64,000 nucleotides of DNA, from contig NZ_JADKYS010000003.1 of the NCBI RefSeq assembly GCF_015354345.1, positions 154,856 through 218,855 of the forward strand. Direction: 5' to 3'. Both the position numbers and the translations under genes were made by a program. Numbering within the stretch: position 1 is the first letter of the stretch; every line of letters starts with the position of its first letter. This document shows, one piece after another, positions 15,879-24,048 of this stretch. This DNA comes from Methylophilus sp. 14. Lineage in GTDB: Bacteria; Pseudomonadota; Gammaproteobacteria; Burkholderiales; Methylophilaceae. The notes below the pieces were generated by a model, which was not told the DNA's origin, searched no databases, and saw only the letters and a program-made list of their open reading frames with translations.

Positions 15879-17030
15879 CTAGCGCTGCAGGTGGTCAGGC
15901 AGATGTGGCTCCATCTGTTGACGGTACCAGCGGTGAAAATGCTCCAGGCCGGTTTCCATCGGATGCTGGTAGGGGCCGCGCTCATCTTTACCCAGCATAA
16001 ACAAGCCTTTGCGGCCATCGTGCATGCGCTGGCAAATCTCTTTGTCTTCAACGGCAGTTTCAAAGTAGGCTGCCTGTTGCGCTTGAATGTAGGCCTGCTC
16101 AAACAAGGCGATATCTTCCGGGTAGTAAAACTCGACCACATTTTGGCAAGACTCAACGCCGGTTGGAATAATGTGTGAAACCACCAGCACGTTGGGATAC
16201 CATTCGATCATCAAAAACGGATACAGCACAAACCAGATGGCGCCATACTTGGGTGCCGTGCCTTGCTGGTAATCGGTGACGGCCTGCTGCCATTGCTTGT
16301 AGACGGGGGACAGGCTGTAATCAGGCAGCGGTTTGTAGCCGACGGTTTGCACACTGTAATGCTCGCCAAACTCCCAATTTAATTCGCCGCAGTCGACAAA
16401 CTGGTTGAGACCAGGGTGGAACGGGCCCACGTGGTAGTCTTCCAGATAGACTTCGATAAATGTTTTCCAGTTGAAATCGTAATGATCAACAATCGCTGAC
16501 TCAAAGTGGTAACCGGTAAAGTCGAAGTCCTGCTTGCAGCCCAGCTGTTTGAGCACCTGGGCGATCTCCAGACCTTTTTGTTTGGCTGTGCTGTCATTTG
16601 CTTTAAACAGCAAGCCTTGCCAGGTGTTTAAGGGTTGTTTTTCGAGGTGCAGGCACGGGTTTTGTTCAAAATGCGGCGCGCCGAGTAGCTGGCCATTGAG
16701 GTCGTAGGTCCAGCGGTGTAGCGGGCAGACGATATGCTGCGTATTGCCCTGGCCATTGAGCATCACCGCTTGGCGGTGACGGCAGATATTGCTGATCAGT
16801 TGCGGCTGGCCATGCTGGTTCACTAACGCTGTGGCGTTGTGCATCCAGTCCAGGGCGCGGTAATCCCCCGCATCAGGAATCATGCGTTCATGTCCCAAGT
16901 ACTGGGGCAGCAGGGAGAACAAATGCGCCTGCTCCAGCGCATACATGTCCGGATGCATATACCAGTCAACAGGGAGTTGTGCGAAGCGAGTCTGGTTTTG
17001 TTCTTTATTTAAAGAGGTGACAGAACCCAT
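15879..17030 (-). CDS. Rieske non-haem iron oxygenase, alpha subunit type
   Basis: A 383-residue oxygenase. The N-terminal Rieske domain has the 2Fe-2S ligands Cys83-x-His85 and Cys102-x-x-His105 (ICRHR, VCPLHRW). The C-terminal catalytic domain carries the mononuclear iron motif in EDYHVGPFHPG (His-x4-His). The family hydroxylates or demethylates aromatic rings, choline, carnitine and other small molecules; the substrate is unknown. The gene sits directly before an EamA transporter. No ferredoxin or flavin reductase partner is adjacent, so electrons must come from proteins encoded elsewhere. ATG 17030 has AGG four bases upstream. Confidence 0.85.
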   Translation of the reverse strand: MGSVTSLNKEQNQTRFAQLPVDWYMHPDMYALEQAHLFSLLPQYLGHERMIPDAGDYRALDWMHNATALVNQHGQPQLISNICRHRQAVMLNGQGNTQHIVCPLHRWTYDLNGQLLGAPHFEQNPCLHLEKQPLNTWQGLLFKANDSTAKQKGLEIAQVLKQLGCKQDFDFTGYHFESAIVDHYDFNWKTFIEVYLEDYHVGPFHPGLNQFVDCGELNWEFGEHYSVQTVGYKPLPDYSLSPVYKQWQQAVTDYQQGTAPKYGAIWFVLYPFLMIEWYPNVLVVSHIIPTGVESCQNVVEFYYPEDIALFEQAYIQAQQAAYFETAVEDKEICQRMHDGRKGLFMLGKDERGPYQHPMETGLEHFHRWYRQQMEPHLPDHLQR

Positions 17031-17213
17031 ATGCCTAACTGATCAATCACTTGCAAAAAAGGTGAATTGTGCCCGAAAAGGGGGGTATTGGAAAGCCGAA
17101 ACAGGCAAAAGTGGCTGGCTTTGTAGCAGCAATTGTTTGATTTTAATCAATAAAACAGCATCCTCACCGGCCTGGATGCAAGCAGCACGCACGCTTGAAT
17201 GTGCAAAGGACGC

Positions 17214-17243
17214 TTAACTAACTCGAATAAATTCAGTTATAAT
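17214..17243 (+). promoter_or_regulatory. Putative sigma-70 promoter of tal
   Basis: TTAACT (17214-17219), an 18-base spacer and a perfect TATAAT (17238-17243), 61 bases before the tal start. A small inverted repeat, GTATA-AC-TATAC, follows in the leader near 17260. Confidence 0.6.
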
Positions 17244-17304
17244 GTTGAAGGTTTCTATGTATAACTATACGTAAACGATTATTGCAATTTATAGGAGCAA
17301 TCGC

Positions 17305-18258
17305 ATGGCAAATTTATTAGATCAGTTGAAAGCAATCACAACCATCGTGGCTGACACTGGTGACGTTGAAGCAATCAAAAGTGTTAAACCTGTGGATGCA
17401 ACCACAAACCCATCTCTGGTATTGAAGGCTAGCCAAATCCCAGAATACGCACCTTTGATTGAAACTGCCATTGCTTATGCAAAAGCACAAGGTGGTTCTA
17501 AAGAGCAACAAATTGAAAACGCAGCTGACAAACTGGCTGTGTTGATTGGCGCTGAAATCACTAAAGAGGTTCCAGGCCGTATTTCTACAGAAGTAGATGC
17601 ACGTCTGTCTTTCAACATCGACGCAATGGTGGCTAAAGGCCGTAAACTGATCGCCTTGTACCAAGAGTCTGGTATCAGCAAAGACCGCGTTCTGATCAAA
17701 CTGGCTTCTACCTGGGAAGGTATCAAGGCAGGCGAGATTCTGGAAAAAGAAGGCATCCAGTGTAACCTGACATTGTTATTCGGTTTTGGCCAAGCCCGTG
17801 CTTGTGCTGAAGCAGGCGTATTCCTGATTTCTCCATTCGTTGGCCGTATTCTGGACTGGTACAAAGCGAAAAACCCAGGGACTGAGTACACACAAGAAAC
17901 AGACCCAGGTGTGGTTTCTGTACGTGCTATCTATCAATACTACAAAGAACACGGTTACAAAACTGTTGTGATGGGTGCTTCTTTCCGTAACACTGGCGAG
18001 CTGATCGCTCTGGCTGGTTGCGACCGTTTGACCGTATCTCCAAACCTGTTGCAAGAGTTGGCAGCGACTGAAGGTACATTGGTTCAAGTACTGAAAGATG
18101 GCGGCAAAACTAAAGAAGTACCAGCTAAATTGACAGAAGAGCAGTTCCGTTTTGAGCTGAACCAAGACCCAATGGCGACTGAGAAGTTGGCTGAAGGTAT
18201 CCGTGGTTTCGTGGCTGACCAAAACAAGCTGGAAGCTGCTTTAGCCGCAAAACTGTAA
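17305..18258 (+). CDS. tal: Transaldolase
   Basis: A 317-residue cytoplasmic enzyme that moves a dihydroxyacetone unit between sugar phosphates. In RuMP methylotrophs it regenerates ribulose 5-phosphate, the formaldehyde acceptor. TalB-type features are clear: [13 protein letters not shown], the catalytic Lys in [42 protein letters not shown] and [12 protein letters not shown]. The start has an ideal AGGAG eight bases upstream. It precedes hps and phi on the same strand but has its own terminator, so the three are neighbours under separate control. Codon use is strongly biased, as expected for a highly expressed gene. Confidence 0.97.
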   Translation: MANLLDQLKAITTIVADTGDVEAIKSVKPVDATTNPSLVLKASQIPEYAPLIETAIAYAKAQGGSKEQQIENAADKLAVLIGAEITKEVPGRISTEVDARLSFNIDAMVAKGRKLIALYQESGISKDRVLIKLASTWEGIKAGEILEKEGIQCNLTLLFGFGQARACAEAGVFLISPFVGRILDWYKAKNPGTEYTQETDPGVVSVRAIYQYYKEHGYKTVVMGASFRNTGELIALAGCDRLTVSPNLLQELAATEGTLVQVLKDGGKTKEVPAKLTEEQFRFELNQDPMATEKLAEGIRGFVADQNKLEAALAAKL

Positions 18259-18278
18259 TATCTCTGTGAGATGATAGA

Positions 18279-18312
18279 AAGAACTGGCAGGACCTGCCAG
18301 TTCTTCACTTTT
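18279..18312 (+). terminator. Terminator after tal
   Basis: Twelve-base perfect stem AAGAACTGGCAG/CTGCCAGTTCTT with a three-base loop. The T tract (CACTTTT) is weak. Confidence 0.85.
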
Positions 18313-18338
18313 AGTCAGGCACAATTTGGCCTGCAACA

Positions 18339-18367
18339 TTGACTTATTTTGGCTGCCAGCTTACTAT
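18339..18367 (+). promoter_or_regulatory. Putative sigma-70 promoter of hps
   Basis: TTGACT (18339-18344), an ideal 17-base spacer and TACTAT (18362-18367), leaving a leader of about 60 bases before hps. Confidence 0.65.
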
Positions 18368-18433
18368 GAGCGACCAGCTTGAATTGGTAGTACGCTAGCA
18401 ATAGCATTTAAATTTTAATTTTTGGAGAAAAAC

Positions 18434-19066
18434 ATGGCATTAACACAAATGGCATTAGACTCATTGGATTTCGACGCAACGATCGCTTTGGCAGAAAAAG
18501 TTGCTCCACACGTTGACATTCTGGAAATCGGTACACCATGCATCAAGCACAACGGTATCAAATTGCTGGAAACTTTGCGCGCTAAGTTCCCAAACAACAA
18601 GATCCTGGTTGACCTGAAAACGATGGATGCAGGCGAGTACGAGTCTGAGCCATTCTACAAAGCCGGTGCTGACATCTGCGTAGTTTTGGGCGTATCCGAC
18701 ATCGGTACAATCAAAGGCGTAATCAAAGCTGCTAACAAATACGGCAAAAAAGCGCAAGTTGACCTGATCAGCGTTGAAGACAAAGTTGCTAAAACTAAAG
18801 AAGTTGCTGCTGCTGGTGCTCACATCATCGGTATCCACACTGGTTTGGACCAACAAGCTGCTGGTCAAACTCCTTTTGCTGACTTGGCTGCTGTTGCTGG
18901 TTTGAACTTGGGCGTTGAAATCTCTGTTGCTGGTGGTGTTAAAGCCGCTACTGCAGGTCAAGTACGTGACGCTGGCGCGACTATCATCGTTGCTGGTGCT
19001 GCTATCTACGGCGCTGCTGACCCAGCTGCTGCTGCTGCAGAAATCACTGCTATCGCTCACGCTTAA
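18434..19066 (+). CDS. hps: 3-hexulose-6-phosphate synthase
   Basis: The key formaldehyde-fixing enzyme of the RuMP cycle: it joins formaldehyde to ribulose 5-phosphate, giving hexulose 6-phosphate. The 210-residue TIM-barrel protein shows EIGTPCIKHNG, the Mg-binding and catalytic stretch ILVDLKTMDAGEYE, DLISVEDK, IIGIHTGLDQQAAG and SVAGGVKAATA. ATG 18434 has GGAG five to six bases upstream. Alanine is encoded almost only by GCT late in the gene, a sign of selection for very high expression. It is followed by phi after an intervening terminator. Only one copy is seen here; relatives often carry more. Confidence 0.97.
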   Translation: MALTQMALDSLDFDATIALAEKVAPHVDILEIGTPCIKHNGIKLLETLRAKFPNNKILVDLKTMDAGEYESEPFYKAGADICVVLGVSDIGTIKGVIKAANKYGKKAQVDLISVEDKVAKTKEVAAAGAHIIGIHTGLDQQAAGQTPFADLAAVAGLNLGVEISVAGGVKAATAGQVRDAGATIIVAGAAIYGAADPAAAAAEITAIAHA

Positions 19067-19106
19067 TTCATTTAAGCATCAATAAGTAATTATTGATCAG
19101 CGAGAC

Positions 19107-19141
19107 AAAAAACCCGACCCAGCAATGTGTCGGGTTTTTTA
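19107..19141 (+). terminator. Terminator between hps and phi
   Basis: Stem AACCCGAC/GTCGGGTT with an eleven-base loop and a six-base T run. It lies 28 bases before phi, so phi transcription must come from read-through or from a promoter I cannot identify. Confidence 0.9.
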
Positions 19142-19168
19142 TTAAACATTTTGAATACAGGACAAAAC

Positions 19169-19705
19169 ATGGATCATCAACAATTTATTCTGGACAACTT
19201 AAAGCGTATTCTGGACGTGACTGACAAGTCAAAAGCGGCTGAATTGCTGAAACTGGTTGAAGAGGCTGGTTCAACATTTATCGGTGGCGCAGGTCGTTCA
19301 CTGTTGGTGTCACGCTTCTTTGCAATGCGCTTGGTACACTCTGGCTACAGCGTTTACATGATCGGTGAAGTAGTGACTCCAGCGATCAAAAAAGGTGATT
19401 TGCTGATTCTGGTTTCAGGTTCCGGCGGTACAGCCACCTTGTTGCCATTTGTGAAAAAAGCCAAAGAAGTGGGCGCCAAACTGGTGGTCATTTCCATGAA
19501 AAAATCTTCAGCCATGGCTGATGTGGCTGACCTGGTGGTTCAAGTTGGTCAAGACGACAGCTTCCCATTGGTGAAAGGCATGCCTATGGGCGGTCAATTT
19601 GAATTGTCTACCCTGGTATTCCTGGAAGGCGCAATTTCTGAATTGATCCACGCCAAAGGCCTGACAGAAGAAGGCATGCGCGCATTGCACGCAAACCTGG
19701 AGTAA
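19169..19705 (+). CDS. phi: 6-phospho-3-hexuloisomerase
   Basis: The second RuMP enzyme: it converts hexulose 6-phosphate to fructose 6-phosphate. The 178-residue protein is a single SIS (sugar isomerase) domain with FIGGAGRSLLVSRFFAMRL, GDLLILVSGSGGTATLLPF and the C-terminal PMGGQFELSTLVFLEGA typical of bacterial Phi. ATG 19169 follows CAGGAC; a longer in-frame start at 19127 falls inside the hps terminator and is unlikely. Its partner hps lies upstream with a terminator between, which may set phi output below that of hps. Confidence 0.96.
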   Translation: MDHQQFILDNLKRILDVTDKSKAAELLKLVEEAGSTFIGGAGRSLLVSRFFAMRLVHSGYSVYMIGEVVTPAIKKGDLLILVSGSGGTATLLPFVKKAKEVGAKLVVISMKKSSAMADVADLVVQVGQDDSFPLVKGMPMGGQFELSTLVFLEGAISELIHAKGLTEEGMRALHANLE

Positions 19706-19743
19706 GTCTAGACAGAATAAGTTTCTCACGAAGCTTTGCTGTT

Positions 19744-19772
19744 AAAAAAACCGGCCTGGTGGCCGGTTTTTT
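19744..19772. terminator. Bidirectional terminator between phi and the HisA-like gene
   Basis: Perfect stem ACCGGCC/GGCCGGT with a four-base loop and A and T runs on the two sides. It touches the stop codon of the minus-strand gene. Confidence 0.92.
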
Positions 19773-20478
19773 ATTGCGCGAACGCTGCCAGGTCACTGGC
19801 GGTGAGCTGTTTCTGGTGTAGTGCACTGGCAATCAATACGCCATCTGCGCCCGCGTGTGCCAATGCCTGTATGTCTGCGCCATGCCTGACCCCGCCAGCG
19901 GCATAGATGGCCTGTTGTGGGTGCTGTTTTTTGAGTAAGCTGATTTTCTCAACGTCAGGGCCTTGGTTGGCGCCGACCTTGGGTAGGCTCATCAATATGG
20001 TTGGTTGGCTCCATAGGTTTGTTGCTGTTAACAAGCGATCCGGGCCATGAAAGCCATCCTGAAAGAAATCCAGCGACAAAATGCTATGTGCTGCCATTTC
20101 ACGCATGGCTTGATAGGTCTCCATATCCACCAAGGTTTCACTGGCGATGATTGGCCGGATGCCTGCGTCCAGCCAGGGCTGGAGGCCTTCTGTGCTATTC
20201 AGTCCTGCATCTACCCACCATTGCAGTGCCGGAAAATGAGGCATGACCTGTTTGATCAAGGGCAGGTGGTGAGGCATCTCTTGCTGGCCTGTGATTGCAT
20301 TTAAATCGGCAATATACAGGCAGTCAAAGGCATAAACTTGTAAAATAGCAGTGATGACATCGAGCAGGGCGTGACTATCTGTTAACTGCGATTGAATCGC
20401 ACGGTAGTGCTGGCGTTGCCCTTGTATGGCTTGCACTACCTGGCCATACATCAAATCGATGACGGGAATAATATGCAC
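19771..20478 (-). CDS. HisA/HisF-like TIM-barrel protein of the C1-cofactor cluster
   Basis: A 235-residue protein related to the histidine isomerase HisA: IIPVIDLMYGQVVQAIQGQR at the start, LYIADLNAITG, WWVDAGLN, a phosphate-binding-like loop YAAGGVRHGADI and GADGVLIASALH. It is not the histidine-pathway enzyme, because the genes beside it belong to methylofuran and tetrahydromethanopterin synthesis, and HisA-like genes of this type occur in such clusters in methylotrophs and methanogens. I choose a GTG start at 20478, matching the family's first residues; an ATG at 20565 would overlap the divergent gene by 93 bases. Even so, the start codons of the two divergent genes overlap. The reaction is unknown to me. 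Confidence 0.75.
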   Translation of the reverse strand: MHIIPVIDLMYGQVVQAIQGQRQHYRAIQSQLTDSHALLDVITAILQVYAFDCLYIADLNAITGQQEMPHHLPLIKQVMPHFPALQWWVDAGLNSTEGLQPWLDAGIRPIIASETLVDMETYQAMREMAAHSILSLDFFQDGFHGPDRLLTATNLWSQPTILMSLPKVGANQGPDVEKISLLKKQHPQQAIYAAGGVRHGADIQALAHAGADGVLIASALHQKQLTASDLAAFAQ

Positions 20479-21549
20479 AATAAATCTCGCTTGAAAATCT
20501 GGGTCTGTGAATATGTCAGCGCTGGTGGCCTGGCCTCCGAACCATTGCCTGCCAGCTTGCTGCAAGAAGGCTTGCTGATGCGTGATGCCTTGCTGGCGGA
20601 CTTGTCAGCGCTGGGCGTTGATTGTATCACTAGCCACGATAGCCGCGTTGCCGCTCCTATCCATGCCAGTAGCCAGCCATTACACCCCGGTGATGATGCT
20701 GACGCGCTCTGGCGCCAGCAATTAGCGTCTGACGACGTGGATGCTTGCTGGGTGATTGCCCCTGAAACAGACGGTGTTTTACATCACATGCAGCAACTGG
20801 TGCAAGCGGCAGGTAAAGTGTGGATAGGCTGTGGTGCCGAGGCTATTGCACAAACCAGTGCTAAATCAATCATGGCTGAAGTTTGCCAGCAGGCGGGCAT
20901 CGCTGTGTTGCCGCATGTGTTTTTAGCGCAAGTCGACACGCTGGAAAAGCTGAGCTGGTACCATGCAGCTGTTACGGATGGCTGGGTGGTTAAGCCCGAT
21001 GATGGCGCTGGCTGTGAGTTTACTTTTTACTTTAAAAAAATATCTGAAGTTTTTGATTTTAAACTAAAAGTTTCAAATGAAGATCCCCGATTGTTAGGCA
21101 AGCTTCTATTGCAGCCTTATGTACCAGGATTGGCATTGAGCATGTCGGTGTTATCTACCCAGGCGCAGGTACACGTGATTGCCGGGCATCAGCAGAAGGT
21201 CAATATTCAGCAGGGGTGTTTCCATTTTGATGGCGCAGGGGTCAATGAGGCTGCCGCCTATCTGCCTGCGATGCAAACCCTGGCTGAGCAGATTCATCGT
21301 GCCATTCCCGGCCTGCTAGGCTACTGGGGCGCTGATATGATTTTGACTCCTGACAAACAGTTGGTCCTGGTTGAAATTAATCCTCGCCTGACCACGCCTT
21401 ATATTGCCTTATCGCAATTACTCACAGAAAATCCTGCTGCCATGATTCTGGATGCTATGTTGGAAAATAAATTGAGTGCCGCTCAAGCGCAGGCATCGTG
21501 TGTGCTGTCCTTAGCCGCAAAGCGCCATACGGAGTTATTGCCGGTATGA
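20473..21549 (+). CDS. ATP-grasp protein, probable tyramine-glutamate ligase-like (MfnD family)
   Basis: A 358-residue ATP-grasp ligase. WVCEYVSAGGL opens the protein, and the ATP-grasp core includes WVVKPDDGAGCEFTF, LLLQPYVPG and VLVEINPRLTTPY. In methanogens MfnD, an ATP-grasp enzyme, joins tyramine and glutamate on the way to methanofuran; position in this cluster suggests a similar role for methylofuran (inference). ATG 20473 has GGGAATA upstream. The stop overlaps the next start (ATGA), so this is an operon. Bases 21017-21100 are far richer in A and T than the surrounding gene and encode the Lys/Phe-rich stretch FYFKKISEVFDFKLKVS. Confidence 0.78.
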   Translation: MHNKSRLKIWVCEYVSAGGLASEPLPASLLQEGLLMRDALLADLSALGVDCITSHDSRVAAPIHASSQPLHPGDDADALWRQQLASDDVDACWVIAPETDGVLHHMQQLVQAAGKVWIGCGAEAIAQTSAKSIMAEVCQQAGIAVLPHVFLAQVDTLEKLSWYHAAVTDGWVVKPDDGAGCEFTFYFKKISEVFDFKLKVSNEDPRLLGKLLLQPYVPGLALSMSVLSTQAQVHVIAGHQQKVNIQQGCFHFDGAGVNEAAAYLPAMQTLAEQIHRAIPGLLGYWGADMILTPDKQLVLVEINPRLTTPYIALSQLLTENPAAMILDAMLENKLSAAQAQASCVLSLAAKRHTELLPV

Positions 21550-22616
21550 AACGCGCGGTCATCGGTTGGGATATCGGCGGCGCGCATGTGAAAGCGGTGA
21601 TGCTGGATGCGCAAGGTGAGATTGTGCGTGTATTGCAGCTGGCATGTGCCTTGTGGAAAGGCTTGCCGCTGCTTGAGGATGCGATCAAGCATGTATTGCA
21701 TGACTGGCACATTGAAGCCGCTGCTTGCGACCATGCAGTCACCATGACTGGTGAGCTGGTTGATTTGTTTGATAACCGTTTGCAGGGCGTGCGCGCGATT
21801 GCTGAAACGGTGCAAGGTTATTTGCCACACGCCGAGTTTTACCTGGCCTCAGCGACGCAAGGCGCCAGGTTTACGGAACGTGTGACGGGCCAGGAGGCGT
21901 ACATCGCCTCGATGAATTGGCATGCCTCGGCGCAGTGCCTGGCGACTAGCATGGCCTGGGACGCCATGTTAGTGGTCGATATTGGCAGCACCACCAGCGA
22001 TATCACGCTGTGTGACCAGCAGCAGGTGTTGCCCGCGGGCTGGTCTGACGCGGAACGTATGGCGAAACAAGGCTTGTTTTATACAGGTGTGGTGCGTACG
22101 CCGCTGATGGCATTGGGGCCATGCATCACTTGGTCAGAAGCAGGGCAGACACAGCCTGAGCCGCGCCATATTGCGGCAGAATATTTTGCCACGACGGCGG
22201 ATGTCTATCGTGTGCTTGGTGAGTTATCTCCCAGTTATGATTTGGCTGATACTGCCGATGGACAAGGTCGCGCGATGGTGGACAGTATGCGACGCCTGGC
22301 ACGTATGATCGGGCATGATGTGGAAGATAAAGCGGACGATGTCTGGCAGTCGCTGGCGCTTGCGTTTAAAGCCACGCAACTGGATTATTTACAACAGGCC
22401 ATACAATCGGCCATCACAAATACAGCGAGTCCAGTCAAGACCCTGGTGGGGCTGGGGGCGGGCAGCTTTCTGGTCGCAGAACTGGCGCAGCGCCTGGGCC
22501 TGGCTTATCGACCTGCAACGGCCTGGATGCCAGCAGGCAATGTACAATTGAAACAAGATGCAGAGGTCTGTTTTCCAGCCTATGCGGTGGCGAGGTTATG
22601 GCAAGCATGGCATTAA
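21546..22616 (+). CDS. MfnF-like protein of H4MPT-linked C1 transfer (hydantoinase/oxoprolinase-like fold)
   Basis: A 356-residue protein with the actin-like ATPase-type motifs of this family: VIGWDIGGAHVKAVMLD at the N-terminus, MLVVDIGSTTSDITLC in the middle and VGLGAGSFLVAELAQRLGL near the end. Members occur in organisms with tetrahydromethanopterin-linked C1 transfer; in methanogens MfnF couples the furan unit to glutamyl-tyramine in methanofuran synthesis. The start overlaps the ATP-grasp stop by four bases and the stop overlaps the pabB-like gene, indicating tight co-translation. The specific reaction in bacteria is inference. Confidence 0.82.
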   Translation: MKRAVIGWDIGGAHVKAVMLDAQGEIVRVLQLACALWKGLPLLEDAIKHVLHDWHIEAAACDHAVTMTGELVDLFDNRLQGVRAIAETVQGYLPHAEFYLASATQGARFTERVTGQEAYIASMNWHASAQCLATSMAWDAMLVVDIGSTTSDITLCDQQQVLPAGWSDAERMAKQGLFYTGVVRTPLMALGPCITWSEAGQTQPEPRHIAAEYFATTADVYRVLGELSPSYDLADTADGQGRAMVDSMRRLARMIGHDVEDKADDVWQSLALAFKATQLDYLQQAIQSAITNTASPVKTLVGLGAGSFLVAELAQRLGLAYRPATAWMPAGNVQLKQDAEVCFPAYAVARLWQAWH

Positions 22617-24037
22617 TTCAATTTGATTTACCTTATGCAGAAGGCATGCACTGGCTGCGGCAAGTGAGGCATCTGTCATGGCCGATGTTGCTGGAAAGTG
22701 GCCGCGTCGAAGCCAGCCAGTCACAGGCGCAAACGACGGTAGATGAAGAAGTCAGCCTTGGCGCACGCTTTGATATTGTGGTGGCTGCGCCGGTGGCCAA
22801 AATCATCCATCGCCAGGCCGAGACTGAAGTACATACGAACCAGGGGATAGAAAAGTCGCAGCAAGATCCTTTCCAGGTCATCCAGCAATGGTTAACACCG
22901 CATACGGTTGAACGCATCGCTGATATTCCCTTTGCAGGCGGCGCCCTGGGGTATTTTGCCTATGACCTGGGGCGCAGTATCGAAACCATGCCCACACTGG
23001 CTGCGGAAGATATGCCACTGCCTGAATTATTGGTGGGTATCTATGATTGGGCGATTATTGTCGATCATCATTTGGGCATCAGCAAGTTGGTCTCGCACGC
23101 CCATTTTACCAGCCAGCAGGCCCTGGAAGCCTTGCATCAACAATTATTACAACCGCGCAGTGAGCATCAGGCTGCGTTTGCGGTCACTGGCGAGATTCAG
23201 CCGAATATGGATCAAGCCGCCTATGCCAGCGCTTTCCAAAAAGTGAAGGACTATATACGCGCCGGTGATTGTTATCAGATCAATCTCGCACAGCGTTTTG
23301 TGGTGGATGTGACAGGCGATGCCTGTACTGCCTACGACCATTTCCGGCAATTGAGTCGCGCGCCATTTATGGCTTACCTGCAAGTTGAGGATGGCGCTGG
23401 GGTACCGCTGGCGGTATTGTCGATGTCACCGGAGCGTTTTTTGCAGGTGATTGATCGCAAAGTGGAAACACGGCCGATTAAAGGCACGCGCCCGCGGCAT
23501 CAGGATGCCGCTGTCGATGCGGAAGCCGCGCAGGAATTAGCGCACAGCATCAAAGACCGTGCCGAAAACCTGATGATTGTGGATTTATTGCGCAATGATA
23601 TTGGCAAGGTCTGCGAAGTCGGGTCGGTCAAGGTCGATGCCTTGTTTAAATTGCAGCGCTTTACCAATGTACATCATTTGGTGAGTATTGTGCGTGGCTT
23701 GCTTGCCCCGGCATACCAAGCGCTGGATTTATTGCGAGGATGCTTTCCCGGCGGCTCGATTACGGGCGCCCCCAAATTGCGTGCGATGGAGATTATTGAA
23801 GAACTCGAACCGCACCGGCGCGGCATTTACTGTGGCAGTATTGGCTATATTGGTTTTGATGGTAGTATGGATACCAATATCGCGATAAGAACCGCCGTGA
23901 TATGTAATGAAAGAATGACCTTTTTTGCCGGCGGCGGCGTGGTAGCTGACTCGGATTGTGCCAGGGAGTATCAGGAAACATTTGATAAAGCCTCGCAGTT
24001 TTTCAAGTTGGCAGCACATTTTAAAATGACAAAATAA
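22598..24037 (+). CDS. pabB: Aminodeoxychorismate synthase component I (PabB family)
   Basis: A 479-residue chorismate-binding enzyme that supplies 4-aminobenzoate precursors. Family motifs are intact: AGDCYQINLAQRF, SPERFL, RPIKGTRPR, DRAENLMIVDLLRND, FPGGSITGAPKLRAMEII and GIYCGSIGYI. Para-aminobenzoate is needed for folate and also for the arylamine part of methanopterin, which explains its place in this operon. It overlaps the MfnF-like gene by 19 bases. An alternative ATG at 22607 has a better-spaced GAGG, giving a protein three residues shorter. No amidotransferase (pabA) is adjacent. Confidence 0.92.
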   Translation: MASMALIQFDLPYAEGMHWLRQVRHLSWPMLLESGRVEASQSQAQTTVDEEVSLGARFDIVVAAPVAKIIHRQAETEVHTNQGIEKSQQDPFQVIQQWLTPHTVERIADIPFAGGALGYFAYDLGRSIETMPTLAAEDMPLPELLVGIYDWAIIVDHHLGISKLVSHAHFTSQQALEALHQQLLQPRSEHQAAFAVTGEIQPNMDQAAYASAFQKVKDYIRAGDCYQINLAQRFVVDVTGDACTAYDHFRQLSRAPFMAYLQVEDGAGVPLAVLSMSPERFLQVIDRKVETRPIKGTRPRHQDAAVDAEAAQELAHSIKDRAENLMIVDLLRNDIGKVCEVGSVKVDALFKLQRFTNVHHLVSIVRGLLAPAYQALDLLRGCFPGGSITGAPKLRAMEIIEELEPHRRGIYCGSIGYIGFDGSMDTNIAIRTAVICNERMTFFAGGGVVADSDCAREYQETFDKASQFFKLAAHFKMTK

Positions 24038-24048
24038 TACTCGGGAAC

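Noticed and set aside
16882-17217. Plus-strand open frame of 111 codons at the Rieske gene start
   Set aside because: Mostly antisense to the oxygenase gene and runs into the tal upstream region; no ribosome-binding site or recognisable domain.
18461-19060. Minus-strand open frame of 199 codons inside hps
   Set aside because: It is a by-product of the extreme codon bias of hps; the product is Ser/Thr-rich nonsense without homology.
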